Positions 1 through 6,894 of a stretch of 9,754 bases of DNA are shown in pieces. The notes under the pieces are model-generated. The model was not told the DNA's origin. It did no database searches and saw only the letters and a list, made by a program, of their open reading frames with translations. The stretch's first letter is position 1. Every line of letters begins with the position of its first letter. This DNA comes from Thiobacillaceae bacterium (GTDB taxonomy: Bacteria; Pseudomonadota; Gammaproteobacteria; Burkholderiales; Thiobacillaceae), in the NCBI GenBank assembly GCA_012274165.1, contig JAAPAA010000245.1:1-9754 (forward strand), given 5' to 3'. The translations under genes were made by a program, and so were the position numbers.

Positions 1-614
1 ATTTGGAGGCGGCCAAGGCTGAGCTCGAGCGGGTTGAGGCAGAAAAGCTCAAAACGCTGAAAGGGCGTCTGGAAGCTGAAATCGACGCCAATCCCACGCT
101 CAAGCAGTTCAAGCGCCAGCTATTGCTCGATATCACGAGCGAAGGGCTACGCATTCAGATTGTTGACGAGCAGAACCGGCCCATGTTCAACCTGGCGGGT
201 GCTGAGTTGCAGCCTTATACCAAGGTGATCTTGCGGGAAATCGGCAAAGTGCTGAATGACGTGCAGAACCGCGTCAGCCTGTCGGGCCACACCGATGCCA
301 CGCCCTATTCCAACGGCGGGCGCGGCTACAGCAACTGGGAACTGTCGGCCGATCGGGCCAATGCCTCGCGGCGCGAACTGGTCGCTGGCGGCATGGACGA
401 AGCGAAAATGCTGCGCGTAGTCGGATTGGCCTCTTCCGTTCCGTTCAACCAGGCTGGGCCATTCGATCCGGTCAACCGTCGCATCAGCATCATCGTCATG
501 AACAAACGCACAGAAGAGGCGATCACCAAAGAGGCCAGTGGCGCAAGCATGGCAGATGACGCTGCCGTGCGTGACACGCTCGACAAAGCTCACGCTGCGC
601 CTGCAGCGAACTGA
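1..614 (+). CDS. motB: MotB flagellar stator protein, C-terminal part (5' end outside window)
   Basis: The frame is open from the left edge (first full codon at base 3) to TGA at 612-614, giving about 203 residues. What remains is the periplasmic part of a MotB-type stator subunit: a charged helical stretch, then an OmpA-like peptidoglycan-binding domain. Numbering from the first full codon, landmarks are SGHTDATPY (94-102), NWELSADRANASR (111-123) and the closing NRRISIIVM (158-166). An Ala/Asp-rich tail of about 35 residues follows. The membrane helix with the ion-conducting Asp must lie upstream. MotB anchors the MotA4-5/MotB2 torque unit to the cell wall. The TTG at base 3 is internal, not a start. 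It differs from the MotD-type protein at 7613-8407, so the locus carries two stator types; a motA gene is expected just upstream. The family call is firm; MotB rather than MotD rests on sequence resemblance. Confidence 0.9.
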   Translation, partial: LEAAKAELERVEAEKLKTLKGRLEAEIDANPTLKQFKRQLLLDITSEGLRIQIVDEQNRPMFNLAGAELQPYTKVILREIGKVLNDVQNRVSLSGHTDATPYSNGGRGYSNWELSADRANASRRELVAGGMDEAKMLRVVGLASSVPFNQAGPFDPVNRRISIIVMNKRTEEAITKEASGASMADDAAVRDTLDKAHAAPAAN

Positions 615-670
615 GTCGCACGCGCCGCCTGGCGCTAAATAGCAGGCTAAAACCCGTTGTATTCCCCTGA

Positions 671-697
671 TTGCCCGCCCCGGGCATGACCAATAAT
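671..697 (+). promoter_or_regulatory. possible sigma-70-like promoter for flhB, weak
   Basis: TTGCCC (671-676) and AATAAT (692-697) resemble -35 and -10 boxes, 4/6 and 5/6 to consensus, but the 15-nt spacer is short. The spacer contains the palindrome TGCCCG-CCC-CGGGCA (672-686), which could be an operator or chance in GC-rich DNA. The predicted transcript would start near 704 and give a leader of about 60 nt. No good sigma-54 or sigma-28 site was found in the gap. Confidence 0.3.
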
Positions 698-710
698 CCA
701 ACCTAAGAAA

Positions 711-740
711 GCCCGTCTCGATTCGATACGCATGACGGGC
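711..740 (+). repeat. inverted repeat in the flhB leader
   Basis: GCCCGTC (711-717) and GACGGGC (734-740) are perfect complements separated by 16 nt. The right arm ends 9 nt before the Shine-Dalgarno sequence AGGTGA (750-755). No T-run follows, so it is not a standard intrinsic terminator. It could fold in the leader mRNA near the ribosome binding site or be a DNA-binding site. Confidence 0.45.
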
Positions 741-749
741 GTCCTCTAC

Positions 750-755
750 AGGTGA
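750..755 (+). promoter_or_regulatory. flhB ribosome binding site that decides the start
   Basis: AGGTGA lies 8 nt before ATG 764 and is a good Shine-Dalgarno match. It contains the GTG at 752 that would otherwise be a possible in-frame start. This supports ATG 764 as the true start. Confidence 0.7.
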
Positions 756-763
756 AATCAGGG

Positions 764-1906
764 ATGGCTGAAGGAAGCGATCAGGAAAAGACCGAAGCCC
801 CATCGCAACAGCGATTGGACAAAGCGCGCGAAGATGGCCAGGTGCCTCAATCGCGTGAGCTGGCTACGTTTGTCGTGCTCATGACGGGTGGCTCGGCGAT
901 GTGGATGATGGCCAGCGGGTTGGGTCATACCCTGTCCGGGATTGTGCGCGGCGGCTTGCAGTTTGAGCCATCCATCGCGCGTGATAGTTCGCATGTCATG
1001 AAGCAGCTGTCGAGCCAGTTTTTTGAGGCAGCGCTGGCATTGGCGCCTTTCCTTGCACTGATCGTGGCCGCCACACTGGCTCCGCCCTTGCTGTTGCGCG
1101 GCTGGTTGTTCAGCACCAAGGCGTTTACACCAGACTTCACCCGCTTGAGTCCGATGTCGGGCATCAAACGCATTCTGTCCAGCCAGGGGCTGGTTGAACT
1201 GGTCAAGTCGCTGGGCAAGGTGGGATTGCTCGGCGTGGTGGCGACCTGGCTGATCTGGTCCAACCTTGACGCCATTTTCTCGCTCAATCTGGAGTCCCCT
1301 GCCACGGCCATCCAGCACATGGGCGACCTGATCGGCAAGGTGTTTCTGCTGGCCTCGGGCGCGATGATTTTCATCGTCGTGCTGGACTTGCCGTATCAAC
1401 TCTGGCACCACTACGACAAGCTGAAAATGACCAAAGAGGAGCTGCGCCAGGACGCCAAGGAATCGGAAGGCGACCCGCAGGTCAAGGGGCGCATCCGCGC
1501 CCAGCAGCGCGAAGTTGCTCGTCGCCGCATGATGAGCGAAGTGCCGAAAGCCGATGTGGTGGTGACCAACCCGACCCATTACGCCGTCGCGCTCAAATAC
1601 AGCGAAGGCAAAATGGGCGCGCCGCGCGTGGTGGCCAAAGGCGCCGACGCTGTCGCCGCCAAAATTCGCGAACTGGCCGCCGAGAACAAGGTGCCTTTGC
1701 TGGAAGCGCCGCCGCTGGCGCGTGCCTTGTTCCGTCACACCGAACTCGGCGATGAAATCCCCGCCACACTTTACGCAGCCGTGGCCGAAGTGTTGGCCTA
1801 CGTGTTTCAGCTGCGCCATTTCCAGCAGGTGGGCGGGGTCTATCCCAATGCACCGACCCGCTTGCCGGTTCCGCCCGAACTTGACCCGTTGCAGGCAACC
1901 GTATGA
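764..1906 (+). CDS. flhB: FlhB, flagellar type III export-gate protein and substrate-specificity switch
   Basis: A 380-residue protein, the usual FlhB length. FlhB sits in the inner membrane, helps open the export gate, and switches export from rod/hook to filament substrates after cleaving itself. The N-terminus (SDQEKTEAPS, then the basic RLDKAREDGQVPQS) is typical. Four membrane segments fall near residues 34-54, 90-112, 150-170 and 190-212. The linker has KESEGDPQVKGRIR (232-245). The autocleavage motif is N269-P270-T271-H272; cleavage is expected between N269 and P270, the same numbering as in Salmonella FlhB, which independently supports ATG 764 over the in-frame GTG at 752. A Pro-rich tail ends the protein. 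The stop overlaps the flhA start (ATGA, 1903-1906), implying translational coupling. Nothing looks broken. Confidence 0.97.
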   Translation: MAEGSDQEKTEAPSQQRLDKAREDGQVPQSRELATFVVLMTGGSAMWMMASGLGHTLSGIVRGGLQFEPSIARDSSHVMKQLSSQFFEAALALAPFLALIVAATLAPPLLLRGWLFSTKAFTPDFTRLSPMSGIKRILSSQGLVELVKSLGKVGLLGVVATWLIWSNLDAIFSLNLESPATAIQHMGDLIGKVFLLASGAMIFIVVLDLPYQLWHHYDKLKMTKEELRQDAKESEGDPQVKGRIRAQQREVARRRMMSEVPKADVVVTNPTHYAVALKYSEGKMGAPRVVAKGADAVAAKIRELAAENKVPLLEAPPLARALFRHTELGDEIPATLYAAVAEVLAYVFQLRHFQQVGGVYPNAPTRLPVPPELDPLQATV

Positions 1907-3981
1907 ACGGCACACTGAGTTTTTCAAACATGTTCAGTGCGGCCAACGCCCGCTCGCTGGCGGCACCGCTCTTCATCGTCCTGATCCTGGCGATGTTGGT
2001 GCTGCCATTGCCGACGTTCATGCTGGATATTCTGTTCACCTTCAACATCGCGCTCTCGATCATGGTGTTGCTGGTGAGTTTGTCGACCAAGAAAGCGCTC
2101 GATTTCGCCGCCTTTCCCACGGTGCTGTTGCTGTCCACCTTGCTGCGCTTGTCGCTCAACGTCGCGTCGACCCGCGTCGTGCTGTTGCAAGGCCATACCG
2201 GGCCGGATGCGGCGGGCAAGGTGATCGAAGCGTTCGGCCATTTTCTGGTCGGCGGCGATTACACGGTGGGCATCATCGTGTTTGTCATTCTGGTGGTGAT
2301 CAACTTCATCGTGATCACCAAGGGCGCCGGGCGCATTGCCGAGGTCAGCGCGCGCTTCACCCTGGACGCCATGCCCGGCAAACAAATGGCGATCGATGCC
2401 GACCTCAATGCCGGTTTGATCGACGAGGACGAAGCCCGTCGCCGCCGCGCTGAAGTAGCGCAAGAAGCCGACTTTTACGGCTCGATGGACGGTGCCTCGA
2501 AATTTGTGCGCGGCGACGCCATCGCCGGCATCCTGATTTTGGTGATCAACATCGTCGGCGGTCTCATCATCGGCCTGATGGAGCACGACATGTCGCTGGC
2601 CGATGCCGCGCGCAACTACACCTTGCTGGCGATTGGCGATGGTTTGGTGGCACAGATCCCGGCACTGGTGATTTCAATTGCCGCTGGCCTCATAGTCAGC
2701 CGCGTCAGCACCGAAGAAGACATCGCGGGGCAGGTGCTGTCCAACGTCTTCAGCAAGACCCAGGCGTTGTACATCACCGCCGTGATTCTCGGCATGATGG
2801 GGACGATTCCGGGGATGCCGCACGTTTCTTTCCTGTTGCTGGCGGGCGGCATGCTCTGGCTGGCCAGGAGAAGCAGCCAGCAAAAGAAGGAAATACCGCT
2901 GGATGTGCAGTCGGCTCCGGTTGCGACGGTCGAAGCGCAGGAAGCCAGTTGGGAGGATGTCGCACCGATCGACACCCTCGGGCTGGAAGTCGGCTATCGC
3001 CTGATTCCGCTGGTGGACAATGCCGCAGACGGTGAACTGGTGCGCCGCATCAAGGGCATCCGCAAAAAATTCGCCCGCGAAATCGGCTTCCTGCCGCCCG
3101 CCGTGCATATTCGGGACAATCTCGAAATCAGCCCGAACAGCTATCGCATTACCCTCAAAGGCGTGGAAATCGGCAGCGGCGAAGTGCGCACCGGACTGTT
3201 TATGGCGATCGATCCGGGCAGCATCACCGGGACGTTGCCCGGTGTGGCCACGCGCGACCCCGCGTTCGGTCTGCCCGCCGTGTGGATCGAGTCCGAGTTG
3301 CGCGACCAGGCTCAGGCGATGGGTTACACCGTGGTGGATCCCGGTACCGTGATCGCAACCCATCTGAACCATCTGGTCACGCAGCATGCGGCTGAACTGC
3401 TGGGGCGCCAGGAAACGCAGGCGCTGCTCGACCACCTGGGCAAAAGCGCGCCCAAACTGGTGGAAGACCTGGTGCCGAAAATGCTGTCGCTTTCCACCGT
3501 GCAAAAAGTGCTGCAAAACCTGCTGATCGAAGGCGTGGCGATCCGCGACATGCGTTCCATCATCGACACCTTGCTGGAAGAAGCCGCACGCGTACAGGAC
3601 CCGAGCGAACTCACTGCGCTGGTGCGGGTGGCACTGGGCCGCTCGATCGTGCAGCAGATTTACGGCTCGGTCGGCGAACTGCCGGTGATTGCACTCGATC
3701 AAGGCCTGGAGCGTTTGCTGATGCAGACCCTGCAGGCCGGCAGCGACGCTGCCGCGATGGAACCCGGCCTTGCCGATGCCTTGCTGGAACGCACCCAGAC
3801 CTCGACCCAGCGGCAAGAAGCCTTGGGCCATCCCCCCGTATTGTTGACGCCAGCTGCACTGCGTCCCTTGCTTGCACGTTTTCTGCGGCGCACCGTGCCG
3901 CAACTCAAAGTGCTTTCGCACGCTGAAGTACCCGAAGGCAAACACATCAAAGTCACTTCCCTTGTAGGAGGAGCAGCATGA
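1903..3981 (+). CDS. flhA: FlhA, flagellar type III export-gate protein
   Basis: A full-length 692-residue FlhA. It forms the nonameric ring of the flagellar export apparatus; its membrane part couples the proton motive force to export and its cytoplasmic part docks chaperone-substrate complexes. About eight hydrophobic segments fill residues 20-320. The FHIPEP-family signature runs across 151-170 (RFTLDAMPGK, then QMAIDADLNA). VRGDAIAGI (202-210) carries D205, which corresponds to the Asp essential for export in Salmonella FlhA (D208). A hydrophilic linker (about 322-355) leads to the cytoplasmic domain (about 356-692), which includes the conserved GYRLIPLVD (364-372) and LGRQETQALLD (500-510). 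The start ATG overlaps the flhB stop and has only a weak ribosome site, so it probably relies on coupling. The stop overlaps the flhF start by 4 bp. Confidence 0.98.
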   Translation: MNGTLSFSNMFSAANARSLAAPLFIVLILAMLVLPLPTFMLDILFTFNIALSIMVLLVSLSTKKALDFAAFPTVLLLSTLLRLSLNVASTRVVLLQGHTGPDAAGKVIEAFGHFLVGGDYTVGIIVFVILVVINFIVITKGAGRIAEVSARFTLDAMPGKQMAIDADLNAGLIDEDEARRRRAEVAQEADFYGSMDGASKFVRGDAIAGILILVINIVGGLIIGLMEHDMSLADAARNYTLLAIGDGLVAQIPALVISIAAGLIVSRVSTEEDIAGQVLSNVFSKTQALYITAVILGMMGTIPGMPHVSFLLLAGGMLWLARRSSQQKKEIPLDVQSAPVATVEAQEASWEDVAPIDTLGLEVGYRLIPLVDNAADGELVRRIKGIRKKFAREIGFLPPAVHIRDNLEISPNSYRITLKGVEIGSGEVRTGLFMAIDPGSITGTLPGVATRDPAFGLPAVWIESELRDQAQAMGYTVVDPGTVIATHLNHLVTQHAAELLGRQETQALLDHLGKSAPKLVEDLVPKMLSLSTVQKVLQNLLIEGVAIRDMRSIIDTLLEEAARVQDPSELTALVRVALGRSIVQQIYGSVGELPVIALDQGLERLLMQTLQAGSDAAAMEPGLADALLERTQTSTQRQEALGHPPVLLTPAALRPLLARFLRRTVPQLKVLSHAEVPEGKHIKVTSLVGGAA
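3966..3971 (+). promoter_or_regulatory. strong flhF ribosome binding site
   Basis: A perfect AGGAGG lies inside the last codons of flhA, 6 nt before ATG 3978. It is the best Shine-Dalgarno in the window and suggests flhF is translated efficiently on its own as well as by coupling to flhA. Confidence 0.75.
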
Positions 3982-5255
3982 ACGTCAAACGTATCGTCGC
4001 CAAAACATCCCGTGAAGCCATGCGCCAGTTGCGCGAAGTGCTCGGACCCGATGCCGTCATCCTCTCGAATCGCGCCGTCGAAGGCGGGGTGGAGGTGCTG
4101 GCAATCCCGGCGGAAGACATCGCCGCGATGGCGCCGCCGGTGGTGGATATGCCGACGCCGCGCCCGGCTCCGGCTCCGATGCCGCGGGAAACAGCGGCGG
4201 ACTTGCAGTCCGAGCCGAATCCTGAAGTCAGCTTCAAACGCCGGCTGGTCGAGCGGGTTGCCCTGCCCAGCGAGGACGGCGCCCAGCTGGCCAAAAGCGT
4301 CATCAGCGAAATCAAGATGATGCAATCGCGGCTGGAGAACCAGCTGGCCGATCTGGCCTGGCGCGATCTGCCCGGGCGCGACCCATCGGGTGCTACCTTG
4401 ATGCGTTACATGCTGGCAGCGGGCTTCAGCGCCACCCTGGCGCGCGAGTTGCTGGACAGCCTGCCGCGCGGCGAAGCGCGCAGCGACACCGAACAGGCGC
4501 AGACCTGGATGCGCAACACGCTGATGAAGCGCCTGCAGGTGATGCAGAACGAAACCGACATGCTCGACGGCGGCGGTGTGTTCGCCCTGATGGGGCCGAC
4601 CGGGGCGGGCAAGACCACTACCACCGCCAAGCTGGCCGCGCGTTTTGTGGTGCGTCACGGCGCCGCCAAACTGGCGCTGCTCACCACCGACAGCTATAGG
4701 ATTGGCGGCCACGAGCAGCTGCGTATTTACGGCAAGATTCTGGGCGTGACCGTACATGCGGTGCGCGACGCGGCCGATTTGCGCATTGCGTTGAAAGAGC
4801 TGCGCAACAAGCACACCGTGCTGATCGACACCGTCGGCATGAGCCAGCGCGATCAGGCGGTGGCCGAGCAGGTGGAAATGCTGTGCCAGGCCGAGCACCC
4901 GATCAAGCGCCTGCTGTTGTTGAATGCCACCAGCCACGGCGACACGCTGGACGAAGTGGTGCGCGCCTACCAGTCGCGCGGGCTCGATGGCTGCATCCTG
5001 TCGAAAGTCGACGAAGCCGCCAGCCTCGGCCCCGCGCTCGACTGCGCGATTCGTCACCAGCTGAACGTGCATTACCTGGCAACCGGCCAGCGCGTGCCCG
5101 AAGACCTGCACCTGGCCAATCGCCAATACCTGATCCATCGAGCGTTCAAGACGCGCACCCTGTCCTCGCCCTGGCAGCTCGACGACAGCGAACTGGCGTT
5201 CGCTCTGTCCAGCCAGCCGACCCAGCATCGCGAAAGCGCGGTGTCCCATGGCTGA
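3978..5255 (+). CDS. flhF: FlhF, SRP-family GTPase that places the polar flagellum
   Basis: A 425-residue protein with the FlhF three-part layout. A short B domain begins MNVKRIVAKT and includes the conserved LGPDAVILSNR (22-32). A Pro/Ala-rich linker (about 52-70) follows, then a helical N domain (about 100-195) and the GTPase G domain. Nucleotide motifs seen are the P-loop GPTGAGKT (206-213), DSYRIGGHEQL (238-248), DTVGMSQRD (284-292), SKVDE (342-346) in the guanine-specificity position, and TGQRVPEDL (369-377). FlhF marks the flagellar assembly site at the cell pole; its GTPase is stimulated by the N-terminal helix of FlhG, encoded next. flhF overlaps flhA by 4 bp and flhG by 8 bp, a conserved arrangement. 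All motifs needed for GTP binding look intact; SKVD in place of TKxD is a mild variation. Confidence 0.97.
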   Translation: MNVKRIVAKTSREAMRQLREVLGPDAVILSNRAVEGGVEVLAIPAEDIAAMAPPVVDMPTPRPAPAPMPRETAADLQSEPNPEVSFKRRLVERVALPSEDGAQLAKSVISEIKMMQSRLENQLADLAWRDLPGRDPSGATLMRYMLAAGFSATLARELLDSLPRGEARSDTEQAQTWMRNTLMKRLQVMQNETDMLDGGGVFALMGPTGAGKTTTTAKLAARFVVRHGAAKLALLTTDSYRIGGHEQLRIYGKILGVTVHAVRDAADLRIALKELRNKHTVLIDTVGMSQRDQAVAEQVEMLCQAEHPIKRLLLLNATSHGDTLDEVVRAYQSRGLDGCILSKVDEAASLGPALDCAIRHQLNVHYLATGQRVPEDLHLANRQYLIHRAFKTRTLSSPWQLDDSELAFALSSQPTQHRESAVSHG

Positions 5256-6150
5256 TTTCAAAGGCGACAAATTCAACAGCGATCAGGCCGCCGGACTGCG
5301 CAGCTTGCTGGGGCTGGGCCAGGCCGGGTTTCAGGTCATTACCGTGATGTCGGGGCAGCAGGGCGCAGGCAAAACCGCCGCCACCGCCAACCTGGCCGTG
5401 GCGCTGGCGCGCGGCGGGCGCGACGTGCTCATCATCGACCAGAGCCACAAAGGGCAGGGCGCTGCAGCCGCGCTCGGATTGACGCCGCGCCACGACGTGA
5501 TGGATGTTCTGGCCGGGCGTTGCACGCTGGATGCGCTGATCCTCACCGGCCCCGATAACGTGCAGGTGCTGCCGATCGGCGGCGGTTTCAGCCGCCTTGG
5601 TCAGTTATCCGAACGCGACCAGGAATGGCTGGCAAAAAGTTTCACCCAGCTGCAGTGCGGGGTCGACGTGGTGCTGGTGGACATGGAAGAAGCCACCGAT
5701 CCCGACGCGCTGCCGCTGGGCTTGGCCGCCTCCGAAATCATGGTGGTGCTGCCGCCTGGCAACACCGCCATCACGCAGGCCTACACCCTGGTGAAGCGGC
5801 TGTCGCAAAATTTTGGCAAGCGCCAGTTCCGCCTGCTGCTCAACCGCATCGAATCGCCCGAGCAGGCGCAAGCCGTCGCCACCAACTTTGCGCAGACGGC
5901 CGAGCGCTATTTGAGTGTGTCGGTTGATTACCTTGGCTATATCCCGCTGGACGAGCGCCTGAATCGCGCCAACCGCTTGCGCACCTCGGTGGTGGATGCC
6001 TTTCCGGTCGCGCAATCCACCTCGCAGTTCCGCAAACTGGCCGATGGCCTGTTGCGCTGGCCCCAGCCGGTCAGCCTGGGTAACGTCGGGGGCTTCATGC
6101 AGCGCGTGATCGAAGGCGGTCGTCTGATGGAAGCCTGTAGAAGGGGGTAA
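5248..6150 (+). CDS. flhG: FlhG/FleN-like MinD-family protein, flagellar number regulator with altered ATPase site
   Basis: A 300-residue protein of the MinD/ParA class. In relatives, FlhG/FleN limits flagellar number, activates the FlhF GTPase and can restrain the master regulator FleQ. The N-terminal FlhF-activating motif is intact: DQAAGLR (12-18). The P-loop is SGQQGAGKT (35-43): the catalytic-loop K42 is present but the signature lysine of deviant Walker A (K11 in E. coli MinD) is Q37. The segment matching MinD IDFD reads IIDQS (62-66), so the residue matching catalytic D40 is S66. The Walker B region is LVDMEEATD (143-151) instead of the usual D(T/S)xAG. The C-terminal conserved IPLDERLNRANR (232-243) is kept, and the last about 18 residues could form an amphipathic membrane helix. 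Position after flhF supports the name. ATP-driven dimerisation is doubtful. The ATG overlaps flhF and has no clear Shine-Dalgarno. Confidence 0.9.
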   Translation: MADFKGDKFNSDQAAGLRSLLGLGQAGFQVITVMSGQQGAGKTAATANLAVALARGGRDVLIIDQSHKGQGAAAALGLTPRHDVMDVLAGRCTLDALILTGPDNVQVLPIGGGFSRLGQLSERDQEWLAKSFTQLQCGVDVVLVDMEEATDPDALPLGLAASEIMVVLPPGNTAITQAYTLVKRLSQNFGKRQFRLLLNRIESPEQAQAVATNFAQTAERYLSVSVDYLGYIPLDERLNRANRLRTSVVDAFPVAQSTSQFRKLADGLLRWPQPVSLGNVGGFMQRVIEGGRLMEACRRG

Positions 6151-6162
6151 TCCTAGAATCCT

Positions 6163-6894
6163 ATGTACACCGCAAGCGGAAAAAGCGAAAAAAGCGAACT
6201 GCTCACGCACTACATGCCGATGGTCAAGCGGCTGGCGCATCACATGATGGGCCGGCTGCCGCCCAGCGTGGAGGAAGACGACCTGGTGCAGGCCGGGATG
6301 ATCGGGCTGCTCGACGCCATCAGCCGCTACGACGACGCCCAGAGCGCGCAGTTCGAGGCCTATGCCATTCAGCGCATCCGGGGCTCGATGATCGACGAGT
6401 TGCGCCATTCCGACTGGATGCCGCGCACTGCCCGGCAGTCGATGCGCAAGATCGAACAGGCGATCGGCGCGTTGCAGCACAAGCTCGGACGGCAGCCCAG
6501 CGAAACCGAAATTGCCGAGTCGATGAAAATTCCGCTGGGCGAATATCAGGACATGCTGGGCGATGCACGCGGCCATCAACTGCTGTACTTCGAAGACTTC
6601 GGCGAAGCCGATGAGGATGACTCCTTCCTCGACAAGCAATCGGCAGACGAGGCCAGCATGCCGCTGCCGCAACTGCTCGATGCCAATCTGCGCGCCTGCA
6701 TCATCCGCGGGATCGAGGCGCTACCCGAGCGTGAGCAATTGTTGATGTCGCTGTATTACGAACAGGAGCTCAACCTGCGCGAAATCAGCGAAGTGTTCGG
6801 CGTCACCGAATCGCGCATCTGCCAGTTGCACGGCCAGGCCATCGCGCGTATCCGCACCAAACTCAAGGAGGACGCATGGATCGTGGCAGTCTGA
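6163..6894 (+). CDS. fliA: FliA, flagellar sigma factor sigma-28
   Basis: A 243-residue sigma-70-family factor of the FliA type. It directs RNA polymerase to late flagellar promoters (filament and often motor/chemotaxis genes) and is held inactive by FlgM until the hook is complete. Region 2 spans about 14-85, with DDLVQAGMIGLLDAISRYD (39-57), FEAYAIQRIRG (64-74) and MIDELRHSDWMPR (76-88). Region 3 covers about 90-135. Region 4 (about 176-236) has LPEREQLLMSLYYEQELNL (187-205) and the helix-turn-helix REISEVFGVTESRICQLH (206-223). The start is set by the typical MYTASG opening. The ribosome site is poor: a G-rich AAGGGGG (6141-6147) ends 15 nt before the ATG. It follows flhG after 12 bp and overlaps the motC-type gene by 19 bp, so it is probably transcribed with the export-gate genes rather than from its own promoter. 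Confidence 0.97.
   Translation: MYTASGKSEKSELLTHYMPMVKRLAHHMMGRLPPSVEEDDLVQAGMIGLLDAISRYDDAQSAQFEAYAIQRIRGSMIDELRHSDWMPRTARQSMRKIEQAIGALQHKLGRQPSETEIAESMKIPLGEYQDMLGDARGHQLLYFEDFGEADEDDSFLDKQSADEASMPLPQLLDANLRACIIRGIEALPEREQLLMSLYYEQELNLREISEVFGVTESRICQLHGQAIARIRTKLKEDAWIVAV
6865..6871 (+). promoter_or_regulatory. ribosome binding site for the motC-type gene
   Basis: AAGGAGG inside the end of fliA ends 4 nt before ATG 6876. It is strong in sequence with a slightly short gap. Together with the 19-bp overlap it indicates the stator genes are translated from the fliA-containing mRNA. Confidence 0.65.

Larger units (their letters stand above)
615..763 (+). other. motB-flhB intergenic leader, no gene seen
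   Basis: This 149-bp gap contains no credible ORF. It holds a 5-bp GC hairpin just after the motB stop (622-635), a 15-bp palindrome (672-686), an AATAAT box (692-697), a 7-bp inverted repeat (711-740) and the flhB ribosome binding site (750-755). It is the largest non-coding stretch inside the flagellar cluster, so it is the most likely place for a promoter serving flhB and the genes below it. Confidence 0.7.

Noticed and set aside
622..635. Hairpin GCGCC-GCCT-GGCGC after motB as a terminator
   Set aside because: The stem is only 5 bp and no T-run follows it.
630..644. Sigma-54 promoter TGGCGCTAAATAGCA
   Set aside because: GG and GC elements are one base too close together for sigma-54, and the TTGC part is missing.
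752..763. GTG at 752 as the flhB start
   Set aside because: It lies within the Shine-Dalgarno AGGTGA, and ATG 764 gives the usual MAE-type N-terminus and puts the cleavage site at N269-P270 as in Salmonella.
758..1927. Long open frames on the minus strand (for example 758-1927, 2674-3945, 3699-5276, 5605-6672, 8560-9723)
   Set aside because: They lie opposite strongly conserved genes, are rich in His/Gln/Arg as expected for antisense frames in GC-rich DNA, and show no recognisable domain.
6154..6159. TAGAAT as a -10 box for fliA
   Set aside because: It would start transcription at or past the fliA ATG, and no suitable -35 box is evident.
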